DNA of 64,000 nt from Streptomonospora sp. PA3 (lineage in GTDB: Bacteria > Actinomycetota > Actinomycetes > Streptosporangiales > Streptosporangiaceae). The position numbers and the translations under genes were made by a program. The stretch lies in the NCBI RefSeq assembly GCF_009728995.1, contig NZ_VTZW01000008.1, positions 186,001 through 250,000 of the forward strand, given 5' to 3'. The notes under the pieces were generated by a model. The model saw nothing but the letters and a program-made list of their open reading frames with translations, did no database searches and was not told the DNA's origin. Shown here piece by piece: positions 50,348 to 58,072 of the stretch (its first letter is position 1; each line of letters opens with the position of its first letter).

Positions 50348-50977
50348 TCAGGGAGCGGGCAGTCCGGCGCGGACCCGGTCGAGGGCCTCGCGCAGCAAGG
50401 GGGCGACGGGTTCGGGGGGATCGGCGTGCAGCCACCGGCGCATGGCCGCCTGGACGGCGGCACCCACCGCGCCGGCGACGAGCTGGGGGTACATGTCCCG
50501 CTCGGCGTCGGTGCCGGTGCGCTCGGCGACCGCGGCGGCGAGGTGGTCGTGGGCCACGGCGTTGGCGCGGAACATCTCGCCCTGCAGAGCGGGTTCGGCG
50601 ACCATGAGGCGGACTCCGGCGAGCCAGTGCGGGTCGGGGGCGGCCTGGCCGGCGGCCTGCGCACCCAAGGCGTACTCCGCCAGCACCGCGTGGCTGATGG
50701 CCTCCCACAGGGGCTCCTCGGCCGGGCGCTCGCGCAGGCTGTCGGCGATCACGCGAGCGCGATCGAACTGGCGCGCGGCGATCGCCTCGCCCTTGCTCGC
50801 GAAGTAGTTGTTGAAGGTCCGGGCCGAAACCCCCGCCTCGGCCGCGATGTCCTCGACCCGGACGCCGTCCAGGCCGCGTTCGACGGCGAGCCGGATCGCC
50901 GCCCAGCTCAGCGCGACCCTGGTCTCCTGCTTCTTGCGCTCGCGCAGTCCGGTGCGCTCGCCGCTTCGGCCGTGCAT
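50348..50977 (-). CDS. TetR family transcriptional regulator
   Basis: 209 residues. The N-terminal helix-turn-helix is VRVEDIAAEAGVSARTFNNYFASKGEAIAARQ (about residues 38-70), close to the TetR consensus; the C-terminal ligand domain (VLAEYALGAQ...MRRWLHADPPEPVAPLLREALDRVRAGLP) is typical of regulators of drug or aromatic metabolism genes. It precedes the FAD monooxygenase gene on the same strand, so the two may be one autoregulated unit. The 149-bp upstream region carries nested inverted repeats and an AT-rich core and is a good operator candidate. Confidence 0.92.
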   Translation of the reverse strand: MHGRSGERTGLRERKKQETRVALSWAAIRLAVERGLDGVRVEDIAAEAGVSARTFNNYFASKGEAIAARQFDRARVIADSLRERPAEEPLWEAISHAVLAEYALGAQAAGQAAPDPHWLAGVRLMVAEPALQGEMFRANAVAHDHLAAAVAERTGTDAERDMYPQLVAGAVGAAVQAAMRRWLHADPPEPVAPLLREALDRVRAGLPAP

Positions 50978-50995
50978 GACTCCAGGCTACGAAAA

Positions 50996-51054
50996 CCTGC
51001 GCGTTCGGAAAAGTTTCTGGGTGCGCAACTTTTTTTCGAAGCGGTTTCGCAGGT
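50996..51054. promoter_or_regulatory. Nested inverted repeats upstream of tetR
   Basis: ACCTGCG (50996-51002) pairs with CGCAGGT (51048-51054), and inside it AAAAGTT (51009-51015) pairs with AACTTTT (51027-51033). The inner part includes a run of seven T, rare in this window. It may be the TetR operator-promoter, or a terminator for the macS transcript that ends at 51127. Confidence 0.5.
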
Positions 51055-51126
51055 CGCCCAGGGTTCGCGGGCGTGCGGCGGGCGACTGCCGGAAAGGAGG
51101 CGGCTTATCCCCGGACCGGTGCCGGC

Positions 51127-52389
51127 TCAGCGCGGGACGCGCATCTCGATCTCGGTGCCCTGGCCCGGGGCCGTGGTGATCACGGTGGTGCCGCCGAGGT
51201 CGGCGATGCGGCCGCGGATGGACTGGCCGAGGCCCATCCTGCCCTCGGCGGCGGCCTCGGCGAGGCGGTCGGGACCGATGCCCGGCCCGTCGTCGCGGAC
51301 CGTCACGGTCACGGTCTCCCCTTCGTCCTCCACCAGCAGCCACACCCGCGTCGAGGGCGGGCAGTGGCGCTCGACGTTGCTCAGCGCCTCGCGCACGGCC
51401 GCGTCGATCTCGCGGGCCGCCTGGGGGGCGATGGCGACCTCGGTCGCCGGCGCCGAGACCGTCACGCGCGCGCCCGCATGCGCGTCGAGGAGGGCCGACA
51501 GGTCGGCGGCCGGCGTCCCGGCCGCGGCCGGGACGCCCGGTGGGGCCGCGGTCCCGCCGGGCCCCGCGTGCGCGCCGGGCGCCGCCGCGGGGCCGTGCCG
51601 GCCGCCGATCAGCGCCCGCAGCCTGGCCTCCTGCTCACCGGCGAGGCGGCCCAGCTCGGCGGCCTCGCCGCCCGCCTCGGCGCCGCGCCGCTGCACCATC
51701 GCCAGCACCTGCAGCACGGAGTCGTGGATCGAGCGGCCCAGCCGCTCGCGTTCGCGGGTGCGCGCCTCCAGCTCGACGGCCTCGGCCAGGCGCCGCTCGG
51801 CGGCCGAGGCGTAGTTGGCCAGGTAGCCCACGGAGTATCCGGCCAGGAGCAGCAGCACCACCCCGCGCGGAACCGCGGCGGTGACGGTCAGCCCGAGCAC
51901 GGTCCGCACCGCGATGTCGACCACTCCGTGGGCCAGGGCCGCGCCCAGCGCCAGGCGCCGCCCGCCCATCACCGCGACCGCCAGCACGGCGCCCGCGAAC
52001 CAGGTGGTGGTCAGCGGCGGAGCCATGCGCAGGTAGTCGGGCTGGACCGCCACCGCGGTGGCGGCCAGGCAGCCGAAGGCGACGGCGAGGTCGGCGGCCA
52101 GCAGCCCGCGCGTGCGGCGCCGGGGGCGCGCGTAGAGCAGGGCCGTGGCGGCGGTCCAGGCGGCCATCGCGGCCAGCACCGCCCAGGCAGCCCACGGCCG
52201 CGCGAGCAGCTCCAGGTGCTGGGCCATCAGGAACACGGCATAGCCCAGCGACGCGGCGCGGAAGACGGCGATGGCGCGCCACAGCGGCGCGGAGAAGCCC
52301 GGCGGTTCGGCGCCGGCGGCCGCCGCAGCGGGCCGGGCGGCGGGGGGTGCGGCGGGCTCCCGCGCCGCGTCGAGGGGTTCGGGGGTCAT
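51127..52389 (-). CDS. macS: MacS-like sensor histidine kinase
   Basis: 420 residues. Six or so membrane segments occupy about residues 35-215 (for example LLLLAGYSVGYLANYASAAERR). Then a HisKA_3 dimerisation helix with RERERLGRSIHDSVLQVLAMVQRRG carrying the phospho-His, and an HATPase with EALSNVERHCPPSTRVWL (N box), VRDDGPGIGPDRL (G1) and GRMGLGQSIRGRI (G2). HDSVLQVLAMV is the MacS pattern. The linker between has a long Ala/Gly/Pro insertion. Its expected partner, the MacR-like regulator, is at 41501-42205, on the other strand and 9 kb away. ATG at 52389 with TAGGA 9 nt upstream. 125 bp downstream of a membrane-protein gene. Confidence 0.9.
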   Translation of the reverse strand: MTPEPLDAAREPAAPPAARPAAAAAGAEPPGFSAPLWRAIAVFRAASLGYAVFLMAQHLELLARPWAAWAVLAAMAAWTAATALLYARPRRRTRGLLAADLAVAFGCLAATAVAVQPDYLRMAPPLTTTWFAGAVLAVAVMGGRRLALGAALAHGVVDIAVRTVLGLTVTAAVPRGVVLLLLAGYSVGYLANYASAAERRLAEAVELEARTRERERLGRSIHDSVLQVLAMVQRRGAEAGGEAAELGRLAGEQEARLRALIGGRHGPAAAPGAHAGPGGTAAPPGVPAAAGTPAADLSALLDAHAGARVTVSAPATEVAIAPQAAREIDAAVREALSNVERHCPPSTRVWLLVEDEGETVTVTVRDDGPGIGPDRLAEAAAEGRMGLGQSIRGRIADLGGTTVITTAPGQGTEIEMRVPR

Positions 52390-52513
52390 CAGGGGGTGTC
52401 CTACCGGCTGCGGGATCCGGGCGCGAGGCCGCGGGGCGGGTGTCGGAGGGCGGGCGGTGCGGTGGAGGGCGGCCCGGCCGCGCGGCGGCCCTCCGCGCCG
52501 GGCCGGTGCGGGC

Positions 52514-53359
52514 TCAGACCACCGCGCCGTCGTCGGGGCCGTTGTCGCCGGGCGGGCGGTCGCCCATGCGCACCACCAGCACGACGAACCCGGCGATGAA
52601 CGCGGCCACGGCCAGGAACGCGAGCCAGCCCGGCAGCGATATACCCAGCAGCATCGACCCCAGCAGCACCAGCGGGCCGCCGAACAGGCCGGCCCACGAG
52701 AGGCGGCTGGTGAGGTCGCCGCGCGGCAGGGGCGGGGGCGGCGGGGGCACGAAGTGCTCGTGGTCGTCGCCGGGCTCGGCCGGGCGGACCACGCGGGCGC
52801 GCGGGGAGCCGCCGGCGTCGCCGCGGTCGTCCCCGCCGGCCTCGTCCGGGTCGGAGTCGGCGGCGTCGGGATCGTCGGAGTCGGCCGCGGCGGCGCGCTC
52901 GCCGGCGGCGAGGTTCTCGGCGTCGGGCCACTCCGCCCCGGTCGAGGCCGGGGAGTCGTAGAAGCGCGCGACGAGGTCGGCCCACACGTCGTCGTCATCG
53001 GCGGGGCCGCCCGCGCCGGGCTCGCGCTCGGCCAGCGGCTGCCGGCGGGCGCCGTCGGCGGAGTCGGCCGATTCGGCGGGCTCGGCGCCGCCCGAGTCGA
53101 TGCCGCGGTGCTCCAGGTCGGGCAACTGGTCGCGGAGGATGGCCTCGGCCGCCGCGCGCTCGCGGGCGTCGACGTAGAGGTGGTCGGTGCCCGGCTGCTC
53201 GGCGGTGTCGTCCAGCAGCCCCTCGTCGAGCTGCACGGCGTAGGCCGCGATCCCGGAGTCGCGCAGGGCGTCGAGCATCTGGTCGGCCAGGTCGGTGGGA
53301 AGCACGATGAGCGGGACGTAGGTCTCGGCGAGCAGGCCGTTGCCCCGGCGATGAGTCAT
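52514..53359 (-). CDS. Conserved hypothetical protein with acidic linker and C-terminal membrane hairpin
   Basis: 281 residues. Residues about 1-80 (YVPLIVLPTDLADQMLDALRDSGIAAYAVQLDE...DHLYVDARERAAAEAILRDQLP) look like a small alpha/beta domain similar to signal-transducing DUF2007-type modules. A long Asp/Glu/Ala-rich, probably unstructured linker follows (about 85-205), then a Pro-rich stretch and two membrane segments (WAGLFGGPLVLLGSMLLGI and WLAFLAVAAFIAGFVVLVV). I do not recognise a function. Its ATG overlaps the stop of the hydrolase gene by 4 nt, so the two are translationally coupled, and macS follows 124 bp downstream. A Streptomyces gene of the same layout occurs in this neighbourhood. 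Confidence 0.75.
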   Translation of the reverse strand: MTHRRGNGLLAETYVPLIVLPTDLADQMLDALRDSGIAAYAVQLDEGLLDDTAEQPGTDHLYVDARERAAAEAILRDQLPDLEHRGIDSGGAEPAESADSADGARRQPLAEREPGAGGPADDDDVWADLVARFYDSPASTGAEWPDAENLAAGERAAAADSDDPDAADSDPDEAGGDDRGDAGGSPRARVVRPAEPGDDHEHFVPPPPPPLPRGDLTSRLSWAGLFGGPLVLLGSMLLGISLPGWLAFLAVAAFIAGFVVLVVRMGDRPPGDNGPDDGAVV

Positions 53360-54123
53360 CGCTTCGTCCCTTCCCCGCTCCTGGAGTGCTCGCGCACGAA
53401 CGCGAGGCTGCCGTCGAAGATGGTGGAGGCGTCGTAGTCCAGAGTGGCCACGTGGTAGCTGTTGTCCAGGGAGTGCACGCGCAAGGGCGCGTTCACCGCC
53501 CTACTTGTGAGGATACGCAGACTCCGCGGCCCCACGACATGGTCCTGCGGACTTCGGTAGGCCAGGACCGGGGCGGTGATGGAAGCCATGTCCCGCTTCG
53601 TGTCGCGCCACAGCTTCGGGAGTGTCGCCGCGGCGGCCGTGGGGACCTTCGCATAGGATCCCTCGCCCACGCCCGGCTTCCTGATGTCCTCCCCCACGGC
53701 CGGCGTGGTGGGCACGAACGGCGCCAGCAGCCGGGCGATCAGCAGCAGCGGGGTCTCCAGGGCCAGCGACGGGTTGACCACCACCACACCGCGGACCTTG
53801 CCGGGGTGCAGTTGGGCCAGGCGCAGCGCCAGGCACCCGCCCATGGACAGGCCCATGACGAAGACGGTGCGGCACATGTCGTGCAGCCGCAGCAGCGCGC
53901 CCTCCACCGCGGCCAGCCACTGCGTGCTCGTGGTCGCGGCCATCTCCTGCCAGGAGGTGCCGTGGCCGGGCAGCAGCGGGACGTCGACCGCAAGCCCCGC
54001 CGCGGCCAGGTGCTCGGCCCAGGGCCGCAGGGCGCGGGGCGTGCCGGTGAACCCGTGGCAGAGCAGCACGCCCACGTCGCCCCCGGGTCGGCGGTAGGGT
54101 TCGGCGCCGGGCAGTGGCGGCAT
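53356..54123 (-). CDS. Alpha/beta hydrolase, monoacylglycerol lipase/carboxylesterase type
   Basis: 255 residues, no signal peptide. GVLLCHGFTGTPRALRPWAEHLAAAG forms the oxyanion region (HGFTG), FVMGLSMGGCLALRLAQ has the nucleophile Ser, APVLAYRSPQDHVVGPRS the Asp and DNSYHVATLDYD the His. HGFTG plus GLSMGG and the overall length match the Est30/thermostable monoacylglycerol lipase group, which act on short acyl esters. It reads away from the PlsC-type acyltransferase gene across 311 bp. Physiological substrate unknown; adjacency suggests lipid turnover. Confidence 0.9.
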   Translation of the reverse strand: MPPLPGAEPYRRPGGDVGVLLCHGFTGTPRALRPWAEHLAAAGLAVDVPLLPGHGTSWQEMAATTSTQWLAAVEGALLRLHDMCRTVFVMGLSMGGCLALRLAQLHPGKVRGVVVVNPSLALETPLLLIARLLAPFVPTTPAVGEDIRKPGVGEGSYAKVPTAAAATLPKLWRDTKRDMASITAPVLAYRSPQDHVVGPRSLRILTSRAVNAPLRVHSLDNSYHVATLDYDASTIFDGSLAFVREHSRSGEGTKR

Positions 54124-54434
54124 GGAGGGCCCTCCTCGACTCCGATGGGGGTGCGGCGGGGCGGCCGCGGACTACTGAACCGACTTTACGAAATTAGTAC
54201 GCGGCCCGCTGCCCGGATACCCCGTTAAGCGGACCGCCGCGGCCGCGGCCTCCGGCGGCCGGCGCGGGCGCGCGGCGGCGGTTTCGGGCCGCCCCACCGC
54301 CACTACCTGCGGGTAACTTGTTCCGACATTGGTGGTGCGCCGCCGACAATGGGAAGATGGCGGCGATTGTTCGTGGAAGCGGGAAGGCTGACGTGGCGAG
54401 TTCGTCCAGGCGCGCCCCGCGCGGGCGGGAGTGA
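54124..54434. promoter_or_regulatory. Divergent hydrolase/acyltransferase region with TACC-palindrome
   Basis: 311 bp without a gene. TACCTGCGGGTA (54304-54315) differs at two positions from TACCCGTGGGTA at 60559-60570 upstream of fadD15. GACATT (54325-54330) could be the -10 box for the acyltransferase, placing the palindrome over the -35. The left part is very GC-rich and featureless apart from GC palindromes near 54240. Confidence 0.5.
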
Positions 54435-55349
54435 GTGCCGGTGTTCTACTGGGTTGTCAAGGCGATTCTGGGGCCCGTGCTCGCGGTGCTGTGGCAGCCG
54501 CGCGCCGAAGGGGTCGAGAACGTGCCCCGGCACGGGCCGGCGATCATGGTCGGCAACCACCTGTCGTTCTCCGACCACTTCTTCGGGCCGCTGCCCCTCC
54601 CCCGCAAGATCACGTTTCTGGCCAAGGCCGAATACTTCACCGGCACCGGGCCGAAAGGGCTGATCAGCCGCCTCTTCTTCACCGGGGTCGGCCAGATCCC
54701 CATCGACCGCTCCGGCGGCAAGGCGAGCGAAGCGGCCCTGCGCACCGGCCTGAAGGTGCTCAAGCAGGGCAGGCTGCTGGGCATCTACCCCGAGGGCACC
54801 CGCTCGCCCGACGGCAGGCTCTACCGGGGCCGCACCGGCGTGGCGCGCATGGCACTGGAGTCCAGGGCGCCGGTGATCCCGATGGCCATGATCAACGTCG
54901 ACAAGATCATGCCGCCGGGGCGCACCGTCCCCAAGCTCGGCATCCGGCCCAAGGTCGTCTTCGGCAAGCCGCTGGACTTCTCCCGCTACTACGGCATGGA
55001 GAAGGACCCGCGGGTGCTGCGCGCCGTCACCGACGAGATCATGTACGCCCTGATGGAGCTGTCGGGCCAGGAGTACGTGGACCGCTACGCGCAGTCGGTC
55101 AAGGCCGAACTGGAGGCGGCGGCCAAGGAGGAGAAGAAGGAGCAGCACGCCGGCGAGAAGGAGCGCAAGCGCGCCGAGCGGGCCGAGCGCAAGAAGCACG
55201 GCAAGGGCTGGCGCGAGCGCCTGCGCCTGCGGCGGCGCGGCCGTCCGGCCGCCGAGGCCGACACCGACCCCGAGGGCGTCCCCGCCGCCGATCAGGAGAC
55301 AGGCGGCACCCGCTCCGGCGAGAACGAGAACCCGGGCACCGCCGCCTAA
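54435..55349 (+). CDS. 1-acyl-sn-glycerol-3-phosphate acyltransferase (PlsC-like)
   Basis: 304 residues. Adds the second acyl chain to lysophosphatidate in phospholipid synthesis. Motif I NHLSFSD (NHx4D), motif II GQIPIDRSGGKAS, motif III YPEGTRSPDGRLY and motif IV APVIPMAMINVD are all present. An N-terminal hydrophobic helix (YWVVKAILGPVLAVLW) anchors it to the membrane. The last 85 residues are a Lys/Glu/Arg-rich coiled-coil-like tail, then an acidic end, a common extension in actinobacterial paralogues. GTG at 54435, with a GTG at 54441 an equally good start (GGGAG 9 nt before it). Shares an upstream palindrome with fadD15. Confidence 0.92.
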   Translation: MPVFYWVVKAILGPVLAVLWQPRAEGVENVPRHGPAIMVGNHLSFSDHFFGPLPLPRKITFLAKAEYFTGTGPKGLISRLFFTGVGQIPIDRSGGKASEAALRTGLKVLKQGRLLGIYPEGTRSPDGRLYRGRTGVARMALESRAPVIPMAMINVDKIMPPGRTVPKLGIRPKVVFGKPLDFSRYYGMEKDPRVLRAVTDEIMYALMELSGQEYVDRYAQSVKAELEAAAKEEKKEQHAGEKERKRAERAERKKHGKGWRERLRLRRRGRPAAEADTDPEGVPAADQETGGTRSGENENPGTAA

Positions 55350-55940
55350 GCCGCGTTTGAGAACGGTAGGGGCGCCGCTTTCGAGGAACCCACCGGGTAC
55401 CGCCTGGGGCGGCCGCCATCGGCGGTGCGGCAATGGGCGCGCCTCGCGTAGCGCGATGCGCCCGCCCGTCAGCCCGCCGCCACCCCATCGGAGACGCTGC
55501 GCGTCACGTGCTTGCTTGCCGCCGAGCGCACGCTGCACCTGTCAGACGGAGCCGTGCCACCGGTGGCGGGGCTCCGGCGCAACGGTGATCCGTGCGCTCG
55601 GCGGCAAGCCGGCGCAGAACAAGTACGTGGCGCGCAGCGCCTCCGTTAGGGGCGGTGGCGGGTGACGGGCGGGCGCTACGCGCACCCCGGCCCCGTTGGC
55701 GCAGCCGCTGTGGTGACCGGATTCTCCGCTACGGGCCGCCGGACCGCGTCCGCCTGCAACGGATTGCAGAGCTTCCAGTTCGTTTGCGGAATTCCGCGAT
55801 CTCACCGAGCGCGATCCTCGCTGATCATCGCCGCCACGCTCCGCCACCGTGCGTAACCGGACCGCCGCGCGAAGGAGAACCCGCAGGCGGAAGCGGTGAT
55901 GCAAGCCCGGGCGATCGGCTGCCCGCACCGCATGACCCCA
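55350..55940. other. Long non-coding, repeat-rich interval
   Basis: About 590 bp with no supportable gene. 55460-55674 is occupied by the inverted repeat element described separately. The remainder (55350-55455 and 55680-55940) has mixed composition with no conserved protein-like frame on either strand. The GC content drops gradually toward the amylase promoter. Confidence 0.6.
55460..55674. repeat. Palindromic element built from two dispersed-repeat copies
   Basis: Copy E (55460-55510, minus) and copy D (55624-55674, plus) belong to the family seen at 18566-18723 and point outward. Between them an 18-bp perfect inverted repeat, GCTTGCCGCCGAGCGCAC (55514-55531) and its complement (55592-55609), encloses a further palindrome with CCACCGGTGG at its centre and GGAGCC/GGCTCC arms. 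The whole could form one long hairpin. No terminal target duplication or transposase was found. Confidence 0.8.
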
Positions 55941-56010
55941 TTCACACGAGCACGGCGGCTTGCTACATTCGACCCCTGCGCCGCAAACGGTTTCTGAAAT
56001 TGCGTGAAAC
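55941..56010 (+). promoter_or_regulatory. Alpha-amylase promoter and candidate operator
   Basis: TTCACA (55941-55946) and TACATT (55964-55969) are 17 bp apart. Just downstream, CGCAA (55982-55986) pairs with TTGCG (56000-56004) and GTTTC (55990-55994) with GAAAC (56006-56010), overlapping inverted repeats in a position suited to repression, as by a LacI-type maltose regulator. The regulator is not identified. Confidence 0.5.
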
Positions 56011-56055
56011 AGAATGCGGGCCCCCGCCCTGTCCCCCATCCGCCCGGGAGGCGCG

Positions 56056-57939
56056 ATGCAGCAGATCCGACGACTCGGCGCCGCGGCGGCGTGCGCCGTG
56101 CTGGCCGCGGTGGGCGCCGCGGTCCCGGCCGCGCCGTCCGCGGCCGATCCCGCCCCCTCGCCCGTCCGGCCCGCGGCGGCCGCCCCGGCCCAAGCCGAGC
56201 GCGAGACCATCGTCCACCTCTTCCAGTGGCGCTGGGAGTCCGTGGCACGCGAGTGCGAGGAGGTCCTGGGCCCCAACGGCTACGGAGCCGTGCAGGTCTC
56301 ACCGCCCCAGGAGCACGTGGTCCTGGAAGGCGAGGGCTATCCCTGGTGGCAGGACTACCAGCCGGTCTCCTACTCCATCGACAACACCCGCCGCGGCACC
56401 CGCGCCGAGTTCGCCGACATGGTCGCCCGCTGCCGCGACGCGGGGGTGAAGATCTACGTCGACGCCGTGATCAACCACATGACCGGAACGGGCTCGGTCG
56501 GCGCCGGCCCGGGCAGCGCCGGGCACACCTACGAGAAGTACTCCTACCCCCACGTGCCCTACGGCGACGGCGACTTCAGCGACTGCCGCACGGACATCTC
56601 CGACTGGAACGATCCGCAGCAGGTGCACGACTGCGAACTGCTGGCCCTGTCGGACCTGGACACCGGCTCCGAGCACGTCCGCGGCACCATCGCCGGCTAC
56701 CTGAACGACCTCGTCGGCCTGGGCGTCGCCGGCTTCCGGATCGACGCCGCCAAGCACATGCCCGCCGAGGACCTGGAAGCGATCTTCGCGCGCCTGGACG
56801 ACGTCCCCGTATTCGGGGGGCGGCCCTACATCTTCCAGGAAGTGCTGGAAGGCGGCGGGCCCGAGTCGATCCGGCCGCCCGGCTACACCCACCTGGGCGA
56901 CGTCACCGACACCCGCTACCACAGCACCGTGGCCGCTGAGATCCGCGACGGGCGGCTGGGCAGCGTGCTGGAGACCGTGCGCAACGACATGGCCGTCGGC
57001 AGCGAGCAGGCGGTGGTCTTCGTCGACAACCACGACACCCAGCGCAACGACACCTCCATCAGCCGCCAGGGCATGGGGCAGCGGCACACGCTGGCCCAGG
57101 CGCTCACCATCGCCCAGCCCTACGGCACCGCCAAGGTGATGTCGAGCTACCGGTTCGACTCCGCCGACCAGGGGCCGCCGACGACCGGCACCGAGGCGGG
57201 CGACCCGGCCGGCGCCCTCACCGCGCCCACCGACTGCGGCCGCGAGCAGTGGTTGTGCGAGCACCGCGACCTCAACGCCATGCCGACCTTCGCCAACGCC
57301 GTCGGCGACGCGCCGGCGACCGAGCGGGCGCGCGACGGCGGCGCCCGGATCGCCTTCGACCGGGGCGAGGCCGGGTTCGCGGCGTTCAACGCGACGGGCG
57401 CGCCCTGGACGCTGACCGCGCCCACCGCCCTGCCCGACGGCACCTACTGCGACGTCGCCAACGGCACCCTCGGCGCCTCGGGGCAGTGCGAATCGGCCGC
57501 CTACGAGGTCGCGGGCGGCGAGGTGAGCGTCACCGTCCCCGCCGAAGGCGCGGTCGCCCTGCACACGGGCGCCGCGTGCGCCGACGGGCAGGACTGCGGC
57601 GCACCGCCCCCGGACGGCGGGGACGAGTGCGCGGCCGTCTCCGCGGAGTTCTTAGTCCAGGCCGATACGTGGTACGGGCAGAACGTGCGCGTGGTGGGCT
57701 CCGTCCCCGAGCTGGGTTCGTGGAACCCGGACGAGGGGCTGCGGCTGTCCACCGACGACTCCAGCTATCCCACCTGGAGCGGCGCGGTCGACCTGCCCGC
57801 GGGGACCGACTTCGAGTACAAGCTGGTCAAGGTCGATCCCGACGGCACGGTGACCTGGGAGTCGGGCGCCAACCGCGCCGCCTCCGCCGACTCCCCCGGT
57901 ACCGACTGCGCCGCGGTCTTCACCGCCCGGTGGCGCTGA
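56056..57939 (+). CDS. Secreted alpha-amylase with C-terminal CBM20 starch-binding domain
   Basis: 627 residues. A Sec signal peptide (QQIRRLGAAAACAVLAAVGAAVPAAPSAA) leads to the GH13 barrel (about 55-420). Catalytic residues appear in GFRIDAAKH (nucleophile Asp), IFQEVLEGG (acid Glu) and VDNHDTQRN (transition-state Asp); DAVINHM is region I. The pattern fits the actinobacterial GH13_32 subfamily. After the C domain and a short Pro/Gly/Asp linker, residues about 525-627 form a CBM20 (EFLVQADTWYGQNVRVVGSVPELGSWNP... with the paired Trp ligands). ATG at 56056 with GGGAGG 4 nt upstream; an earlier ATG at 56014 would precede the signal peptide awkwardly. Degrades starch outside the cell, feeding glucose to the nearby glucokinase. 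Confidence 0.95.
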   Translation: MQQIRRLGAAAACAVLAAVGAAVPAAPSAADPAPSPVRPAAAAPAQAERETIVHLFQWRWESVARECEEVLGPNGYGAVQVSPPQEHVVLEGEGYPWWQDYQPVSYSIDNTRRGTRAEFADMVARCRDAGVKIYVDAVINHMTGTGSVGAGPGSAGHTYEKYSYPHVPYGDGDFSDCRTDISDWNDPQQVHDCELLALSDLDTGSEHVRGTIAGYLNDLVGLGVAGFRIDAAKHMPAEDLEAIFARLDDVPVFGGRPYIFQEVLEGGGPESIRPPGYTHLGDVTDTRYHSTVAAEIRDGRLGSVLETVRNDMAVGSEQAVVFVDNHDTQRNDTSISRQGMGQRHTLAQALTIAQPYGTAKVMSSYRFDSADQGPPTTGTEAGDPAGALTAPTDCGREQWLCEHRDLNAMPTFANAVGDAPATERARDGGARIAFDRGEAGFAAFNATGAPWTLTAPTALPDGTYCDVANGTLGASGQCESAAYEVAGGEVSVTVPAEGAVALHTGAACADGQDCGAPPPDGGDECAAVSAEFLVQADTWYGQNVRVVGSVPELGSWNPDEGLRLSTDDSSYPTWSGAVDLPAGTDFEYKLVKVDPDGTVTWESGANRAASADSPGTDCAAVFTARWR

Positions 57940-58000
57940 GGGCCGGAGCCCCGCCCCGGCGAAGGCCCGCCGAGCGGCGGCCCGGCCGAGGCCCCTGACC

Positions 58001-58036
58001 GGCGGGCGGCCCGCTCCCCTCCGCGGGCCGCCCGCC
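58001..58036. terminator. Bidirectional terminator after the amylase gene
   Basis: GGCGGGCGGCCCGC (58001-58014) and GCGGGCCGCCCGCC (58023-58036) form a perfect 14-bp stem with an 8-nt loop between the convergent amylase and endonuclease-like genes. Confidence 0.8.
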
Positions 58037-58072
58037 TTCGCGTCGTCGCCCTTTGCGGCCCCTGCCGCCCCG

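Noticed and set aside
54349-54663. Small gene overlapping the start of the plsC-like gene in another frame
   Set aside because: Its translation is Arg/Trp-rich with no ribosome site and it overlaps conserved acyltransferase motif I.
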